Shown: piece by piece, positions 20,521 through 32,098 of the stretch
Layout of the letters: each line of letters starts with the position of its first letter
Position numbering within the stretch: the stretch's first letter is position 1
Assembly (NCBI RefSeq): GCF_900109945.1
Contig: NZ_FOBX01000005.1
Span: forward strand, 1 to 64,000
Direction: 5' to 3'
Length of the DNA stretch: 64,000 bases
From: Bradyrhizobium sp. OK095
Lineage (GTDB): Bacteria; Pseudomonadota; Alphaproteobacteria; Rhizobiales; Xanthobacteraceae
Notes under the pieces: generated by a model
What the model was told of the DNA's origin: nothing
The model's input: the letters and a program-made list of their open reading frames with translations, nothing else
Database searches by the model: none
Program-made: the position numbers and the translations under genes

Positions 20521-20553
20521 GTGCGATGGCCGGATTTATTCCGGCCATCGCAC
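20521..20553. terminator. Perfect 13-bp hairpin between infB and rbfA
   Basis: GTGCGATGGCCGG (20521-20533) and its exact complement CCGGCCATCGCAC (20541-20553) enclose a 7-nt A/T loop. There is no T-run directly after it, so a simple intrinsic terminator is uncertain. It lies inside an operon and may be a processing or mRNA-stability element that separates infB from rbfA-truB. Confidence 0.6.
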
Positions 20554-20625
20554 CGCATTCGTTTCAACAGGACAAATGACAATGCTCGTGTCCCATACAC
20601 GCGCATGACAAGGTGATTTTCGACC

Positions 20626-21072
20626 ATGCCCAGCCATCATCAGAAGAAAAGTTCCGCACCAGGCGGAGGCTCGCAACGTCAGTTGCGCGTCGGCGAGCAG
20701 GTTCGCCACGCGATGGCCGAGATTCTGGCGCAAGGCAATGTGCATGATGAGGACCTCGAAGGTCACATCATCACCGTGCCGGAGGTGCGGATGTCGCCCG
20801 ACCTGAAGCTCGCGACAGTCTATGTGATGCCGCTCGGTGGCCGCGACACCGAGATCATCATCGCTGCGCTCGAGCGCAACAAGAAATTCCTGCGTGGCGA
20901 AGTCGCGCGGCGCGTTAACCTGAAATTTGCACCTGACCTTCGCTTCCGCGTCGATGAACGATTCGACGAAGCGGAACGGATCGAGAAACTTTTGCGAACA
21001 CCTGCGGTGCAGAAGGACCTCGAACAGGACTTGGAACAGAATCCGGATTCGGATCGGGAAGAAGAACAATGA
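20626..21072 (+). CDS. rbfA: 30S ribosome-binding factor RbfA
   Basis: RbfA is a cold-shock-related assembly factor that binds the 30S neck region near helix 1 of 16S rRNA. The 148-residue protein has the KH-like fold with [14 protein letters not shown] at the N terminus, [19 protein letters not shown] in the middle and [19 protein letters not shown] near the end. The C-terminal acidic tail (about 20 residues, rich in Glu and Asp) is an extension. The stop overlaps the truB start as ATGA. Confidence 0.95.
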   Translation: MPSHHQKKSSAPGGGSQRQLRVGEQVRHAMAEILAQGNVHDEDLEGHIITVPEVRMSPDLKLATVYVMPLGGRDTEIIIAALERNKKFLRGEVARRVNLKFAPDLRFRVDERFDEAERIEKLLRTPAVQKDLEQDLEQNPDSDREEEQ

Positions 21073-22190
21073 CGATGGACCCGGCTCACGGCACGATCGG
21101 CGGCGAAGACGCCGATCAGCGCGACGTGCAGAAAAATAATTTTGCGGATCCCGGCGACAATTCTGCGCCGCACCAGGAGCCGCGCCGCGTCAACAACGAT
21201 CCGCGCGCCAACAAGCAGAAGGGCCAGCAGCAGCAGCGCCGCGACCGCCGCGACGTCCATGGCTGGGTGGTGCTCGACAAGCCGATCGGCATGACGTCGA
21301 CGCAAGCCGTTGCCGTGCTCAAGCGCCTGTTCAACGCCAAGCGCGCCGGGCACGCCGGCACGCTTGATCCGCTCGCCTCCGGCGGCCTGCCGATCGCGCT
21401 TGGAGAGGCCACCAAGACGGTTCCCTTCGTCATGGACGGCCGCAAGCGCTACCGCTTCACCGTGTGCTGGGGCGAGGAACGCGACACCGACGATATCGAG
21501 GGCAAGGCGACCGCGACGTCCGACCAGCGCCCGACCCGGGAGGCCATCGAGGCCCTGCTGCCCCGCTTTACCGGCGTGATCCAGCAAACCCCGCCGCGCT
21601 ATTCCGCGATCAAGGTCCAGGGCGAGCGCGCCTATGACCTCGCCCGCGACGGCGAGATCGTGGAACTGGCCCCCCGCCCGGTCGAAATTCATCAATTAAC
21701 CCTTGTGGATCAACCGGATAACGACCGGGCCGTGTTCGAAGCCGAGTGCGGCAAGGGCACCTATGTCCGCGCGATCGCCCGCGATATGGGCCGGATTCTC
21801 GGCACTTACGGCCATATCTGCGCGCTGCGGCGGACCCTGGTCGGCCCATTTGGCGAGAACGACATGATTCCGCTGGATCAGCTGGAGGCTTTATGCGATA
21901 GAGCCGCGTCCGGCGAGGGGAGCCTCGCCGACGCGCTTATGCCCGTTGAGACCGCGCTGGACGACATCCCGGCACTGGCCGTCACTCGGGCTGATGCGGC
22001 AAGGCTCCATCGGGGCCAAGCCGTTTTATTGCGCGGACGGGATGCGCCCACTAGTAGCGGCACAGTCTATGTCACGGTGGCAGGCCGCCTTTTGGCGCTT
22101 GCTGAAGTCGGCAATGGCGAAATCATCCCCAAGCGTGTGTTCAACCTGACCGGCCTGACTGCCAGCGCCGTTCGCAACGAGAGAAATTGA
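21069..22190 (+). CDS. truB: tRNA pseudouridine(55) synthase TruB
   Basis: TruB isomerises U55 in the T-loop of tRNAs. The 373-residue protein has the motif I sequence [17 protein letters not shown] and the catalytic Asp in [13 protein letters not shown] (about residues 94-106), followed by [24 protein letters not shown]-like C-terminal domain begins around residue 290. The first 60 residues are a Gln/Arg/Asn-rich, probably disordered extension. It overlaps rbfA by 4 nt, and the rpsO ATG follows two bases after its stop. Confidence 0.95.
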   Translation: MTMDPAHGTIGGEDADQRDVQKNNFADPGDNSAPHQEPRRVNNDPRANKQKGQQQQRRDRRDVHGWVVLDKPIGMTSTQAVAVLKRLFNAKRAGHAGTLDPLASGGLPIALGEATKTVPFVMDGRKRYRFTVCWGEERDTDDIEGKATATSDQRPTREAIEALLPRFTGVIQQTPPRYSAIKVQGERAYDLARDGEIVELAPRPVEIHQLTLVDQPDNDRAVFEAECGKGTYVRAIARDMGRILGTYGHICALRRTLVGPFGENDMIPLDQLEALCDRAASGEGSLADALMPVETALDDIPALAVTRADAARLHRGQAVLLRGRDAPTSSGTVYVTVAGRLLALAEVGNGEIIPKRVFNLTGLTASAVRNERN

Positions 22191-22192
22191 CG

Positions 22193-22462
22193 ATGTCGAT
22201 TGCCGCAGAACGCAAAGCGGAAGTCATCAAGACGAATGCCAACAAAGCCGGCGACACCGGCTCGCCCGAGGTTCAGGTCGCGATCCTTTCGGAACGCATC
22301 GCCAACCTCACGAGCCATTTCAAGACCCACGTGAAGGACAACCATTCGCGTCGCGGCCTCTTGAAGCTGGTGTCGACCCGCCGCTCGCTCCTCGACTATG
22401 TGAAGAAGAAGGACGAGGCGCGCTATAAGGCGCTGCTCGAGAAGCACAACATTCGTCGTTAA
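22193..22462 (+). CDS. rpsO: 30S ribosomal protein uS15
   Basis: The 89-residue product matches S15 over its full length, with the family core [21 protein letters not shown] and the [22 protein letters not shown] signature. It binds 16S rRNA helices 20-22 and the central domain in 30S assembly. The ATG at 22193 gives the standard N terminus [12 protein letters not shown]; a TTG at 22187 would add two residues. It is followed by a good intrinsic terminator, so pnp is probably expressed largely from its own leader. Confidence 0.98.
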   Translation: MSIAAERKAEVIKTNANKAGDTGSPEVQVAILSERIANLTSHFKTHVKDNHSRRGLLKLVSTRRSLLDYVKKKDEARYKALLEKHNIRR

Positions 22463-22471
22463 GAGTTCTTG

Positions 22472-22495
22472 CGCGCGCCCAACGGCGCGCGTTTT
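22472..22495 (+). terminator. Intrinsic terminator after rpsO
   Basis: CGCGCGCC (22472-22479) pairs exactly with GGCGCGCG (22484-22491) around a CAAC loop, followed by TTTT. It lies 10 nt after the rpsO stop. Part of the rpsO-pnp gap (22463-22927, 465 bp), which also holds a repeat at 22605 and the pnp leader hairpin; the remaining sequence shows nothing else I can name. Confidence 0.8.
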
Positions 22496-22604
22496 CGCGT
22501 GTGGTTTCGAACGAAAGCGTTTGTTCAAAGGTTTTTGATCGAGGCTGCGTGCGCGTCGGGTGCGGCCCAAAGCGCAATAAGAGTCGCACTTTGGATTATT
22601 GCTT

Positions 22605-22653
22605 GAGCATGATCTTGTCGGAAAACCGCTTCGCACTTTTCCGGATCATACTC
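22605..22653. repeat. Palindromic repeat, family B (REP-like), copy 2
   Basis: It matches the copy at 3847-3892 almost base for base: GCATGATCTTGTCGGAAAAC then GCACTTTTCCGGATCAT, with one change in the centre and a divergent right end (ATACTC against ATGCC). The outermost bases GAG and CTC extend the inverted repeat. It lies in the rpsO-pnp gap. Confidence 0.85.
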
Positions 22654-22804
22654 GAGCGATGATTCGCATCCGGGGCATGATGGGCGAAGACCGAAGATTC
22701 GGCGTTCGCATTCATGCCGACTGACAGTCCAGCAGCAATCCGGCGGCTGGGCACAACGGGCAAGGCGCCCGTATGACCCGAGAGGATGGACGCCATCCGA
22801 AATC

Positions 22805-22885
22805 CAAAAACCATGGCAGGATCGCAGGACGCTGATCGCCCGCTTCGATCAACGTCCCGCAATCTTGCGCATGGTTTTTGTTTTT
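22805..22885 (+). promoter_or_regulatory. Long hairpin with T-tract in the pnp leader
   Basis: Bases 22805-22838 pair with 22846-22880. The outer stem is CAAAAACCATG against CATGGTTTTTG (11 bp); after one bulged base the pairing continues GCAGGAT.. against the complementary strand with about three mismatches, up to a loop near 22839-22845. Five T residues follow at 22881-22885, 43 nt before the pnp ATG. In E. coli a long pnp leader stem is cut by RNase III and allows PNPase to repress itself; the same scheme is likely here by analogy. It could also work as an attenuator. Confidence 0.7.
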
Positions 22886-22927
22886 CGAGCCGTCCTTTCT
22901 TTCGAGAACCCATGAAAGAAGACCTCC

Positions 22928-25084
22928 ATGTTCAATAAGCATTCAGTCGAGATCGACTGGGGTGGACGCCCCCTCAAGCTCGAAACCGGCAAGATCGCGC
23001 GCCAGGCCGATGGCGCCGTCGTCGCCACCTATGGCGAGACCGTGGTGCTCGCCACCGTCGTCGCGGCGAAGACGCCGCGCGAAGGCGTCGACTTCCTGCC
23101 GCTGACGGTCGACTACCAGGAGAAGACCTACGCAGCCGGCCGCATTCCCGGCGGCTACTTCAAGCGCGAGGGCCGTCCGACCGAGAAGGAGACGCTGGTC
23201 TCCCGCCTGATCGACCGTCCGATCCGTCCGCTGTTCGTCGACGGCTGGCGCAACGAGACCCAGGTGATCGTGACCGTGCTCTCGCACGACATGGAAAACG
23301 ATCCCGACATCGTCGCGCTGGTGGCGTCGTCGGCTGCGCTGACCCTGTCCGGCGCGCCCTTCAAGGGCCCGATCGGCGCAGCCCGCGTCGGCTTCGCCAA
23401 TGACGAGTTCATCCTCAACCCGACGCTCGACGAGATGGTCGACACCCAGCTCGACCTCGTCGTCGCCGGCACCGCCGACGCCGTGCTGATGGTGGAATCG
23501 GAAGCCAAGGAACTGAACGAAGAGATTATGCTCGGCGCCGTGATGTTCGGTCACCGCCACATCCAGCCGGTCATCAAAGCGATCATCGAGCTCGCCGAGA
23601 AGGCCGCCAAGGAGCCGCGCGAAGTCACCACGATCGACAATTCGGCGCTCGAAAAGGAAATGCTCGGCATGGTCGAGCAGGAACTGCGCGCCGCCTACGC
23701 CATTCCGGTCAAGCAGGATCGCTACGCCGCGGTCGGCAAGGTCAAGGAAAAGGTGATCGCCCATTACTTCCCCGAAGGGCAGGAGCCGAAATACGACAAG
23801 CTGCGCATCGGCGGCGTGTTCAAGGAGCTCGAAGCCAAGATCGTTCGCTGGAACATCCTCGATACCGGCAAGCGCATCGACGGCCGCGACAGCAAGACCG
23901 TGCGCAAAATCATCGCCGAAGTCGGCGTGCTGCCCCGCGCCCACGGCTCGGCGCTGTTCACCCGCGGTGAGACCCAGGCGCTGGTCGTGACCACGCTCGG
24001 CACCGGCGAGGACGAGCAGTACATCGACGCGCTGTCCGGAACGTACAAAGAGACGTTCCTGCTGCACTACAACTTCCCTCCCTACTCGGTCGGTGAGACC
24101 GGTCGCCTCGGCGGCACCAAGCGTCGCGAGATCGGCCACGGCAAGCTCGCCTGGCGCGCGATCCACCCGGTGCTGCCGCCGCATCACGAGTTCCCCTACA
24201 CCACGCGCGTGGTGTCGGAGATCACCGAATCGAACGGCTCGTCCTCGATGGCTTCGGTCTGCGGCGCTTCGCTCGCGCTGATGGATGCCGGCGTGCCGTT
24301 GAAGCGGCCGACCGCGGGCATCGCGATGGGCCTGATCCTCGAAGACAAGCGCTTCGCGGTTCTCTCGGACATCCTCGGTGACGAAGATCATCTCGGCGAC
24401 ATGGACTTCAAGGTCGCCGGCACGGAGCAGGGCATCACCTCGCTCCAGATGGACATCAAGATCGAGGGCATCACCGAAGAGATCATGAAGGTCGCGCTCA
24501 GTCAGGCCAAGGATGGTCGTATCCACATCCTCGGCGAGATGTCCAAGGCGCTGACCAACGCCCGCGCCGAGCTCGGCGAATACGCGCCGCGCATCGAGAC
24601 CTTCAAGATCCCGACCGACAAGATCCGTGAAGTGATCGGCACCGGCGGCAAGGTGATCCGCGAGATCGTCGAGAAGACCGGCGCCAAGGTCAACATCGAG
24701 GACGACGGCACCGTGAAGGTCGCCTCCAACGATGGCGAGGCGATGAAGGCCGCGATCAAGTGGATCAAGTCGATCGCCTCCGATCCGGAAGTCGGCCAGA
24801 TCTATGAGGGCACCGTCGTCAAGGTGATGGAGTTCGGCGCCTTCGTGAACTTCTTCGGCTCCAAGGACGGTCTCGTCCACATCAGCCAGCTCGCTTCGGC
24901 GCGCGTGCAGAAGACCTCCGACGTCGTCAAGGAAGGCGACAAGGTCAAGGTCAAGCTGCTCGGCTTCGACGACCGCGGCAAGACCCGCCTCTCGATGAAA
25001 GTGGTCGACCAGGAGACTGGCGAAGACCTCGAGGGCAAGGGCGGCGACGGCGAGAAGGCTCCTCGCGAAGCGGCCGGCGAGTAA
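22928..25084 (+). CDS. pnp: Polyribonucleotide nucleotidyltransferase (PNPase)
   Basis: PNPase is the trimeric 3'-5' phosphorolytic exoribonuclease of the degradosome. The 718-residue protein has two RNase PH domains (about 10-145 and 325-545; the second carries [23 protein letters not shown] and the catalytic-site [21 protein letters not shown]), an alpha-helical linker, then a KH domain (about 555-615; [17 protein letters not shown]) and an S1 domain (about 622-690; [18 protein letters not shown]). The ATG has GAAAGAAGA upstream. The leader hairpin suggests autoregulation, and a strong terminator follows. Confidence 0.98.
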   Translation: MFNKHSVEIDWGGRPLKLETGKIARQADGAVVATYGETVVLATVVAAKTPREGVDFLPLTVDYQEKTYAAGRIPGGYFKREGRPTEKETLVSRLIDRPIRPLFVDGWRNETQVIVTVLSHDMENDPDIVALVASSAALTLSGAPFKGPIGAARVGFANDEFILNPTLDEMVDTQLDLVVAGTADAVLMVESEAKELNEEIMLGAVMFGHRHIQPVIKAIIELAEKAAKEPREVTTIDNSALEKEMLGMVEQELRAAYAIPVKQDRYAAVGKVKEKVIAHYFPEGQEPKYDKLRIGGVFKELEAKIVRWNILDTGKRIDGRDSKTVRKIIAEVGVLPRAHGSALFTRGETQALVVTTLGTGEDEQYIDALSGTYKETFLLHYNFPPYSVGETGRLGGTKRREIGHGKLAWRAIHPVLPPHHEFPYTTRVVSEITESNGSSSMASVCGASLALMDAGVPLKRPTAGIAMGLILEDKRFAVLSDILGDEDHLGDMDFKVAGTEQGITSLQMDIKIEGITEEIMKVALSQAKDGRIHILGEMSKALTNARAELGEYAPRIETFKIPTDKIREVIGTGGKVIREIVEKTGAKVNIEDDGTVKVASNDGEAMKAAIKWIKSIASDPEVGQIYEGTVVKVMEFGAFVNFFGSKDGLVHISQLASARVQKTSDVVKEGDKVKVKLLGFDDRGKTRLSMKVVDQETGEDLEGKGGDGEKAPREAAGE

Positions 25085-25107
25085 GTCTCGCGACCTCAGA
25101 AAAAACG

Positions 25108-25134
25108 AAGGGCGGCCGAAAGGCCGCCCTTTTT
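25108..25134 (+). terminator. Intrinsic terminator after pnp
   Basis: AAGGGCGGCC (25108-25117) pairs exactly with GGCCGCCCTT (25122-25131) around a GAAA tetraloop and runs into TTTTTG. It ends the pnp transcript and could also serve the convergent katG. Confidence 0.9.
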
Positions 25135-25199
25135 GTTTGTGTTCGTCCCGGGCGATATGCGCTCCCTCGCCCGCAAGCAAGCGGGAGAGGTGCAACACC

Positions 25200-28400
<3,201 letters not shown>

Positions 28401-28407
28401 AGCCTCG

Positions 28408-28872
28408 ATGTCGCATCCCATCATCCGCCCCGCCCGCACTGACGAATATGACGAGATCGGCCGTGTCTGGATGGAAAGCTGGGTCTCGACCGGGCTTGCC
28501 GAGGCCAGCAACTTCCTGCTGGCGAACCTGCGCGCGCGCGTCCAGCGCGAGATCGAGGACGGCTGGACCCTGTTCGTCGCCGACGACAATGGCACGATCG
28601 CCGCGATGCTGGCGCTACATCTGCCAAAGCTCTATCTCGACCAGCTGTTCGTCGCGCCTGCCTATCAGGGCCAGTCGCTCGGCCGGCACTTGCTCGCCTT
28701 CACGCGAAGCCAGATGCCCAATGAGATCGAACTGCGCTGCGTGCGCGAGAACGAAAAGGCCTGGCGCTGGTACGAGCGCGAAGGCTTTGTGTTCGAGACC
28801 GAAGACATCTCCCCGGTGACGGGTTTTACGATGAAGTGCTATCGGTGGAAGAGGCAGCGGCCCACCGGATAG
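28408..28872 (+). CDS. GNAT family N-acetyltransferase
   Basis: The 154-residue protein has the GNAT fold: IIRPARTDEYDEIGRVW at the N terminus, LDQLFVAPAYQGQSLGRHLL as the acetyl-CoA loop (Q-x-x-S-x-G variant) near residues 78-97, and NEKAWRWYEREGF toward the C terminus. The substrate is unknown. It begins 7 nt after oxyR and may be co-transcribed with it, though no link to peroxide stress can be read from the protein. Confidence 0.82.
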   Translation: MSHPIIRPARTDEYDEIGRVWMESWVSTGLAEASNFLLANLRARVQREIEDGWTLFVADDNGTIAAMLALHLPKLYLDQLFVAPAYQGQSLGRHLLAFTRSQMPNEIELRCVRENEKAWRWYEREGFVFETEDISPVTGFTMKCYRWKRQRPTG

Positions 28873-28965
28873 GCAGCAATGGGCGGGTGCAGCTTGCGGT
28901 TGTCATGTTCTCAACCTAGTGTGGCGCGTCCTGCGTTTTTTTCTCTCGCTGATCTCCTGGAATCC

Positions 28966-29793
28966 ATGGTTCGATTTGCCGCTTCGCTGCTTGCTCTGTT
29001 GTCCCTTCTGACTCCGGCAGCCGCACAGACCCCTCCTGCACCCTCTGCCCAATCCGCCACACAACCAAAGCCGCCTGCCAAAAAGGCAGCAGCGAAGCCG
29101 AAGGCACCAGCAAAGCCCGCAGAGCAGGCGACTGCCGGTCCCTGCGGCATCGGCGTCATCGCGGCGACGCAGGACCTGTTCGTCGTCCAGAAGATCGGCC
29201 TGACCGTGTTCGGCAACGACTACGCGGAAGTGCCGGTGTCATGGGGTCTCGACGACCTCACTTTCGCCCGGGTGCGCGCGGCCGCCGGGACAACGCCGGT
29301 GCGTCGGATCCCTTACGCCAAGGGCGCCTTCGATTCCTATTATCATCCGAAGGGTGGCCTGTTTCGCAACCGGCGCGATGAGCTTTCGAACCTGGTCCGC
29401 GGAATTGCCGGCAATGCCGGCTGTGAGCGCTATGTCGTCGTCATGCGCAATGAAGGGCAGCTTGACGGGACGAATCAGACGCTCAGCGGCGTCGGCATCT
29501 TCAGCCGGGGTGTCGGTCCGATCTCCTACGCGTATGTCTTCGTCTATGTCGGCGTGATTGTCGTCGACGGCCAGACTTTCGAAATCAGGAAGGGGCCCGC
29601 AGTGACGTTCGAGGGGGTCATGAAGCATCTGGCCGACAATTTCGTCGACAACGAGTTTCTGCGGAAGGTGGACAAGTCCGTATTCCCGGAGACGGCCGCG
29701 GACGCCGCCAATAACACCGCCTTGCGCGATACCACCCGCGACTTTCTGACGAAGCGGTTGGACAAGATCCTGCCGCCGTATTTCGCACAGTGA
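28966..29793 (+). CDS. Secreted protein of unknown function (tandem paralogue 1)
   Basis: The 275-residue product has a signal peptide (VRFAASLLALLSLLTPAAAQ), then an Ala/Pro/Lys-rich linker to about residue 60 and a conserved domain starting GPCGIGVI. I do not recognise the family. The domain shares a clear pattern with the next gene: GPC.IGVI...DLF, W.LDDL...RVRAAA, VRRI.Y, CERYVVV.R, and FPE..AD..NN..LRD near the C terminus. Two Cys residues are conserved in both and could form a periplasmic disulfide. ATG 28966 is chosen because it gives a clean signal peptide; the open frame begins 87 nt earlier. Confidence 0.75.
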   Translation: MVRFAASLLALLSLLTPAAAQTPPAPSAQSATQPKPPAKKAAAKPKAPAKPAEQATAGPCGIGVIAATQDLFVVQKIGLTVFGNDYAEVPVSWGLDDLTFARVRAAAGTTPVRRIPYAKGAFDSYYHPKGGLFRNRRDELSNLVRGIAGNAGCERYVVVMRNEGQLDGTNQTLSGVGIFSRGVGPISYAYVFVYVGVIVVDGQTFEIRKGPAVTFEGVMKHLADNFVDNEFLRKVDKSVFPETAADAANNTALRDTTRDFLTKRLDKILPPYFAQ

Positions 29794-29802
29794 CGCCCGA
29801 CG

Positions 29803-30639
29803 ATGATGACAAAAGGCGGACCATCTAAGAAAGCGTCGCGCGTGGCAATGCTGGCCTTCGCCATGATTGCCACGGCTCTTCTGCTCTCAACGACGGGAGC
29901 CGGGGCGCAGGCTGTGCCGAAGAGGAGCGCGGCAAAATCCACGAGCGCGACGTCCCCAACGATGCCAGCAGAGAGCGGCCCATGTCAGATTGGCGTCATC
30001 CCGATCGCCGGCGATCTGTTCACGATCAAGAAATTCGGTCCGCTGAAGTTCCTCGACAAATACTCGCACACTTCCGTCGCCGCGTGGGCACTCGACGACC
30101 TCGTCGTGTCCCGCGTTCGTGCGGCCGCGCCCGGCAGCTCCGTGCGCAGAATCGCCTACACAAGGGAGGAACTGAAATCTGGAGGCCGGCGGGAGCAAAA
30201 TCCGTTCTTCTACCACGCGGAAGTGGACATCGCGGACTTCGTTCGGTTTCTCGCACCGAGACTCCGTTGCGAGCGTTACGTCGTCGTGCACCGGCACGGC
30301 GGAACGCATCGCGAATACGGCATTGGAATCTCGCAGTATCCATACAACGGACCCGTGCAGCTCTCCGCGATGATGTACATCCGTGTTTATGACGGCGGGA
30401 CTTTCGCGTTGATCAAGGAGGCGCAGGCCTTGATGACCGACGACACTTACATCGATCGCTTGCTGCGCAATCCATTTGGCGGACCGTCGCGCGAGCTGGA
30501 TCGGGCCATGTTTCCGGAGAAGCCTGCGGATGTTGTCAACAATCCGGTATTGCGCGACGGCGTGCGTGCCATGCTGACGGCAAGTCTCGACAAGACATTG
30601 CCGCCCTTGCTCCGGCACCAGGGACAGCCCGCGCGCTGA
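29803..30639 (+). CDS. Secreted protein of unknown function (tandem paralogue 2)
   Basis: A 278-residue product, ten bases downstream of its paralogue. It has a basic N terminus and hydrophobic segment (MLAFAMIATALLLSTTGAGAQA), so it is probably exported. The domain begins GPCQIGVIPIAGDLF and follows the same order of motifs as paralogue 1: WALDDLVVSRVRAAA, VRRIAY, CERYVVVHRHGG, FPEKPADVVNN, LDKTLPP. The central region (about 125-215) differs most. The pair must be a duplication that has diverged considerably. No enzyme motif, lipobox or membrane anchor is visible. The function is unknown. Confidence 0.75.
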   Translation: MMTKGGPSKKASRVAMLAFAMIATALLLSTTGAGAQAVPKRSAAKSTSATSPTMPAESGPCQIGVIPIAGDLFTIKKFGPLKFLDKYSHTSVAAWALDDLVVSRVRAAAPGSSVRRIAYTREELKSGGRREQNPFFYHAEVDIADFVRFLAPRLRCERYVVVHRHGGTHREYGIGISQYPYNGPVQLSAMMYIRVYDGGTFALIKEAQALMTDDTYIDRLLRNPFGGPSRELDRAMFPEKPADVVNNPVLRDGVRAMLTASLDKTLPPLLRHQGQPAR

Positions 30640-30785
30640 TTGAGAGCAACGCCGTCAACCTGTCGGGTCGACCAACATGTCGTTCGCGCAGCAACCCTCT
30701 TGCCCAGACGTAGCGCGCTGCGAATGCGCGGCAAGCGCGCCGTGAATTGCGCTGCTTGCCTCCCGCCGATGAAAGGTCGGTTCCC

Positions 30786-31028
30786 ATGATCAAGCTCTAT
30801 TGGTCGCCCCGATCGCGCTCGTTCTCGACGCTTTGGCTGATGGAGGAAAGCGGCCTGCCCTATGAGCGCGTGCTGACCGATATCTCGACGGGTGCGAAGA
30901 AGGCACCGGATTATCTGAAGGTCAATCCGATGGGAAAGGTGCCGGCACTCAGTGACGGCGATGCCTGTCTCGTGCGCTGCATGGCGCGGCTGGCGTTTCA
31001 GCGCGCCGAGAAGATCGCGGCGGGATAG
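30786..31028 (+). pseudogene. Glutathione S-transferase remnant with internal deletion
   Basis: The 80-residue frame starts like a glutathione S-transferase thioredoxin domain: MIKLYWSPRSRSFSTLWLMEE and VNPMGKVPALSDGDA (the cis-Pro of VPAL is present). Right after SDGDA, where the ES(A/G)AI motif is expected, it jumps to CLVRCMARLAFQRAEKI, which resembles the last 20 residues of GST proteins (MARPAFQRA). About 110-120 residues, covering all the helical domain, are thus missing in frame. The joint is near 30962. It is probably not a working GST. The family A repeat follows 8 nt after the stop. Confidence 0.7.
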
Positions 31029-31030
31029 AC

Positions 31031-31140
31031 CAAATCCCGTAGGATGGGCAAAGCGAAGCGTGCCCACCACCTGTATCGCAATTGTTGAGAGATGGTGGGC
31101 ACGTCGCTTGCGCGCCTTTGCCCACCCTACGGAATCTTGG
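31031..31140. repeat. Palindromic intergenic repeat, family A, copy 2 (complete)
   Basis: Both ends are present: AAATCCCGTAGGATGGGCAAAG on the left is inverted against CTTTGCCCACCCTACGGAAT on the right, with internal GTGCCCACC / GGTGGGCAC. The total is about 108 bp, matching copy 1 at 83-179. The right end touches the TAG stop of fabI (31141-31143), the same position copy 1 occupies relative to its gene. It looks like a small non-autonomous mobile element. Confidence 0.8.
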
Positions 31141-31941
31141 CTACTCCGGCGTCTTCAGATCGTCCGGCCTCGGCATCAAGACGGTGTTGTAGCCGGAATC
31201 GACATAGTGGATTTCGCCGGTCACGCCGCCGGAAAGATCCGACAACAGATACAGCGCGGAGCCACCAAGCTCGTCGAGCGTGACGCCGCGGCGGAGCGGC
31301 GAATGCTTTTGCATGTAGGCAAACATCGCGCGCGCCTCGCCGATGCCCGAACCCGCGAGCGTACGGATCGGGCCTGCCGAGATCGCGTTGACGCGGATGC
31401 CGCGCGGCCCGAAATCGGAGGCGAGATAGCGCACCGAGGCTTCCAGCGCTGCTTTGGCCACGCCCATCACATTGTAATTCGGCATCGCACGCTCGGAGGC
31501 GCCGAAGGTCAGTGTGATCATGCTGCCGCCCTCGGTCATCAGCTCGGCGGCGCGTTTTGCGATCTCCGTGAAGGAGAAGCAGGAGATCACCATGGTGCGC
31601 GAAAAGTTCTCGCGGCTGGTGTCGGCGTAACGGCCCTTCAGCTCGTTCTTGTCGGCAAAGCCGATCGCGTGGATGACGAAATCGAGCTTGCCCCATTTTT
31701 CGCGGAGCACGTCGAACGTGGCATCGACACTGCCGATGTCCTCGACATCGCAGGGCAGCACCAGATCGACGCCAAGCTGCTCCGCCAGCGGCTTGACGCG
31801 CTTGCCAAGGGCCTCGCCCTGGAAGGTGAAGGCAAGCTCGGCACCATGGGCATGCAGCGTCTTGGCCATGCCCCAGGCGATCGAGTGATCATTGGCGATG
31901 CCCATGATCAAACCGCGCTTGCCTTTCATCAAACCTTCCAT
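31141..31941 (-). CDS. fabI: Enoyl-[acyl-carrier-protein] reductase [NADH] FabI
   Basis: FabI reduces trans-2-enoyl-ACP in the last step of fatty-acid elongation. The 266-residue SDR protein has the cofactor segment GLIMGIANDHSIAWGMAK and the catalytic MPNYNVMGVAKAALEASVRYLA (Tyr and Lys, Y-x6-K), with NAISAGPIRTLAGSGI beyond. In E. coli FabI another Tyr stands ten residues before the catalytic one; here that position is Phe (TFGASER). It is third in a fabA-fabB-fabI run on the minus strand, but separated from fabB by about 150 bp containing a hairpin. Confidence 0.94.
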   Translation of the reverse strand: MEGLMKGKRGLIMGIANDHSIAWGMAKTLHAHGAELAFTFQGEALGKRVKPLAEQLGVDLVLPCDVEDIGSVDATFDVLREKWGKLDFVIHAIGFADKNELKGRYADTSRENFSRTMVISCFSFTEIAKRAAELMTEGGSMITLTFGASERAMPNYNVMGVAKAALEASVRYLASDFGPRGIRVNAISAGPIRTLAGSGIGEARAMFAYMQKHSPLRRGVTLDELGGSALYLLSDLSGGVTGEIHYVDSGYNTVLMPRPDDLKTPE

Positions 31942-32060
31942 CGTCTGCTAGCTCCTCTAGTCAGGTGTCATCGCCCGCCTTGTGCGCACTTGCGCACTGG
32001 GGCGGGCGATCAAGTATTCCAGAGGCGGTCGTGACAAATCGAGAAGCCGCGGCGTACTGG

Positions 32061-32082
32061 ATGCCCCGCCTCCGCGGGGCAT
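32061..32082. terminator. Perfect 9-bp hairpin between fabB and fabI
   Basis: ATGCCCCGC (32061-32069) and GCGGGGCAT (32074-32082) pair exactly around a CTCC loop. It lies just after the fabB stop on the minus strand. No T-run follows, so termination is uncertain; it also resembles the core of a common Bradyrhizobium intergenic repeat. Confidence 0.5.
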
Positions 32083-32098
32083 GACAGCGCACGGGGCG

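Noticed and set aside
22943..25198. 751-codon minus-strand frame opposite pnp
   Set aside because: Antisense shadow; pnp is unmistakable on the plus strand.
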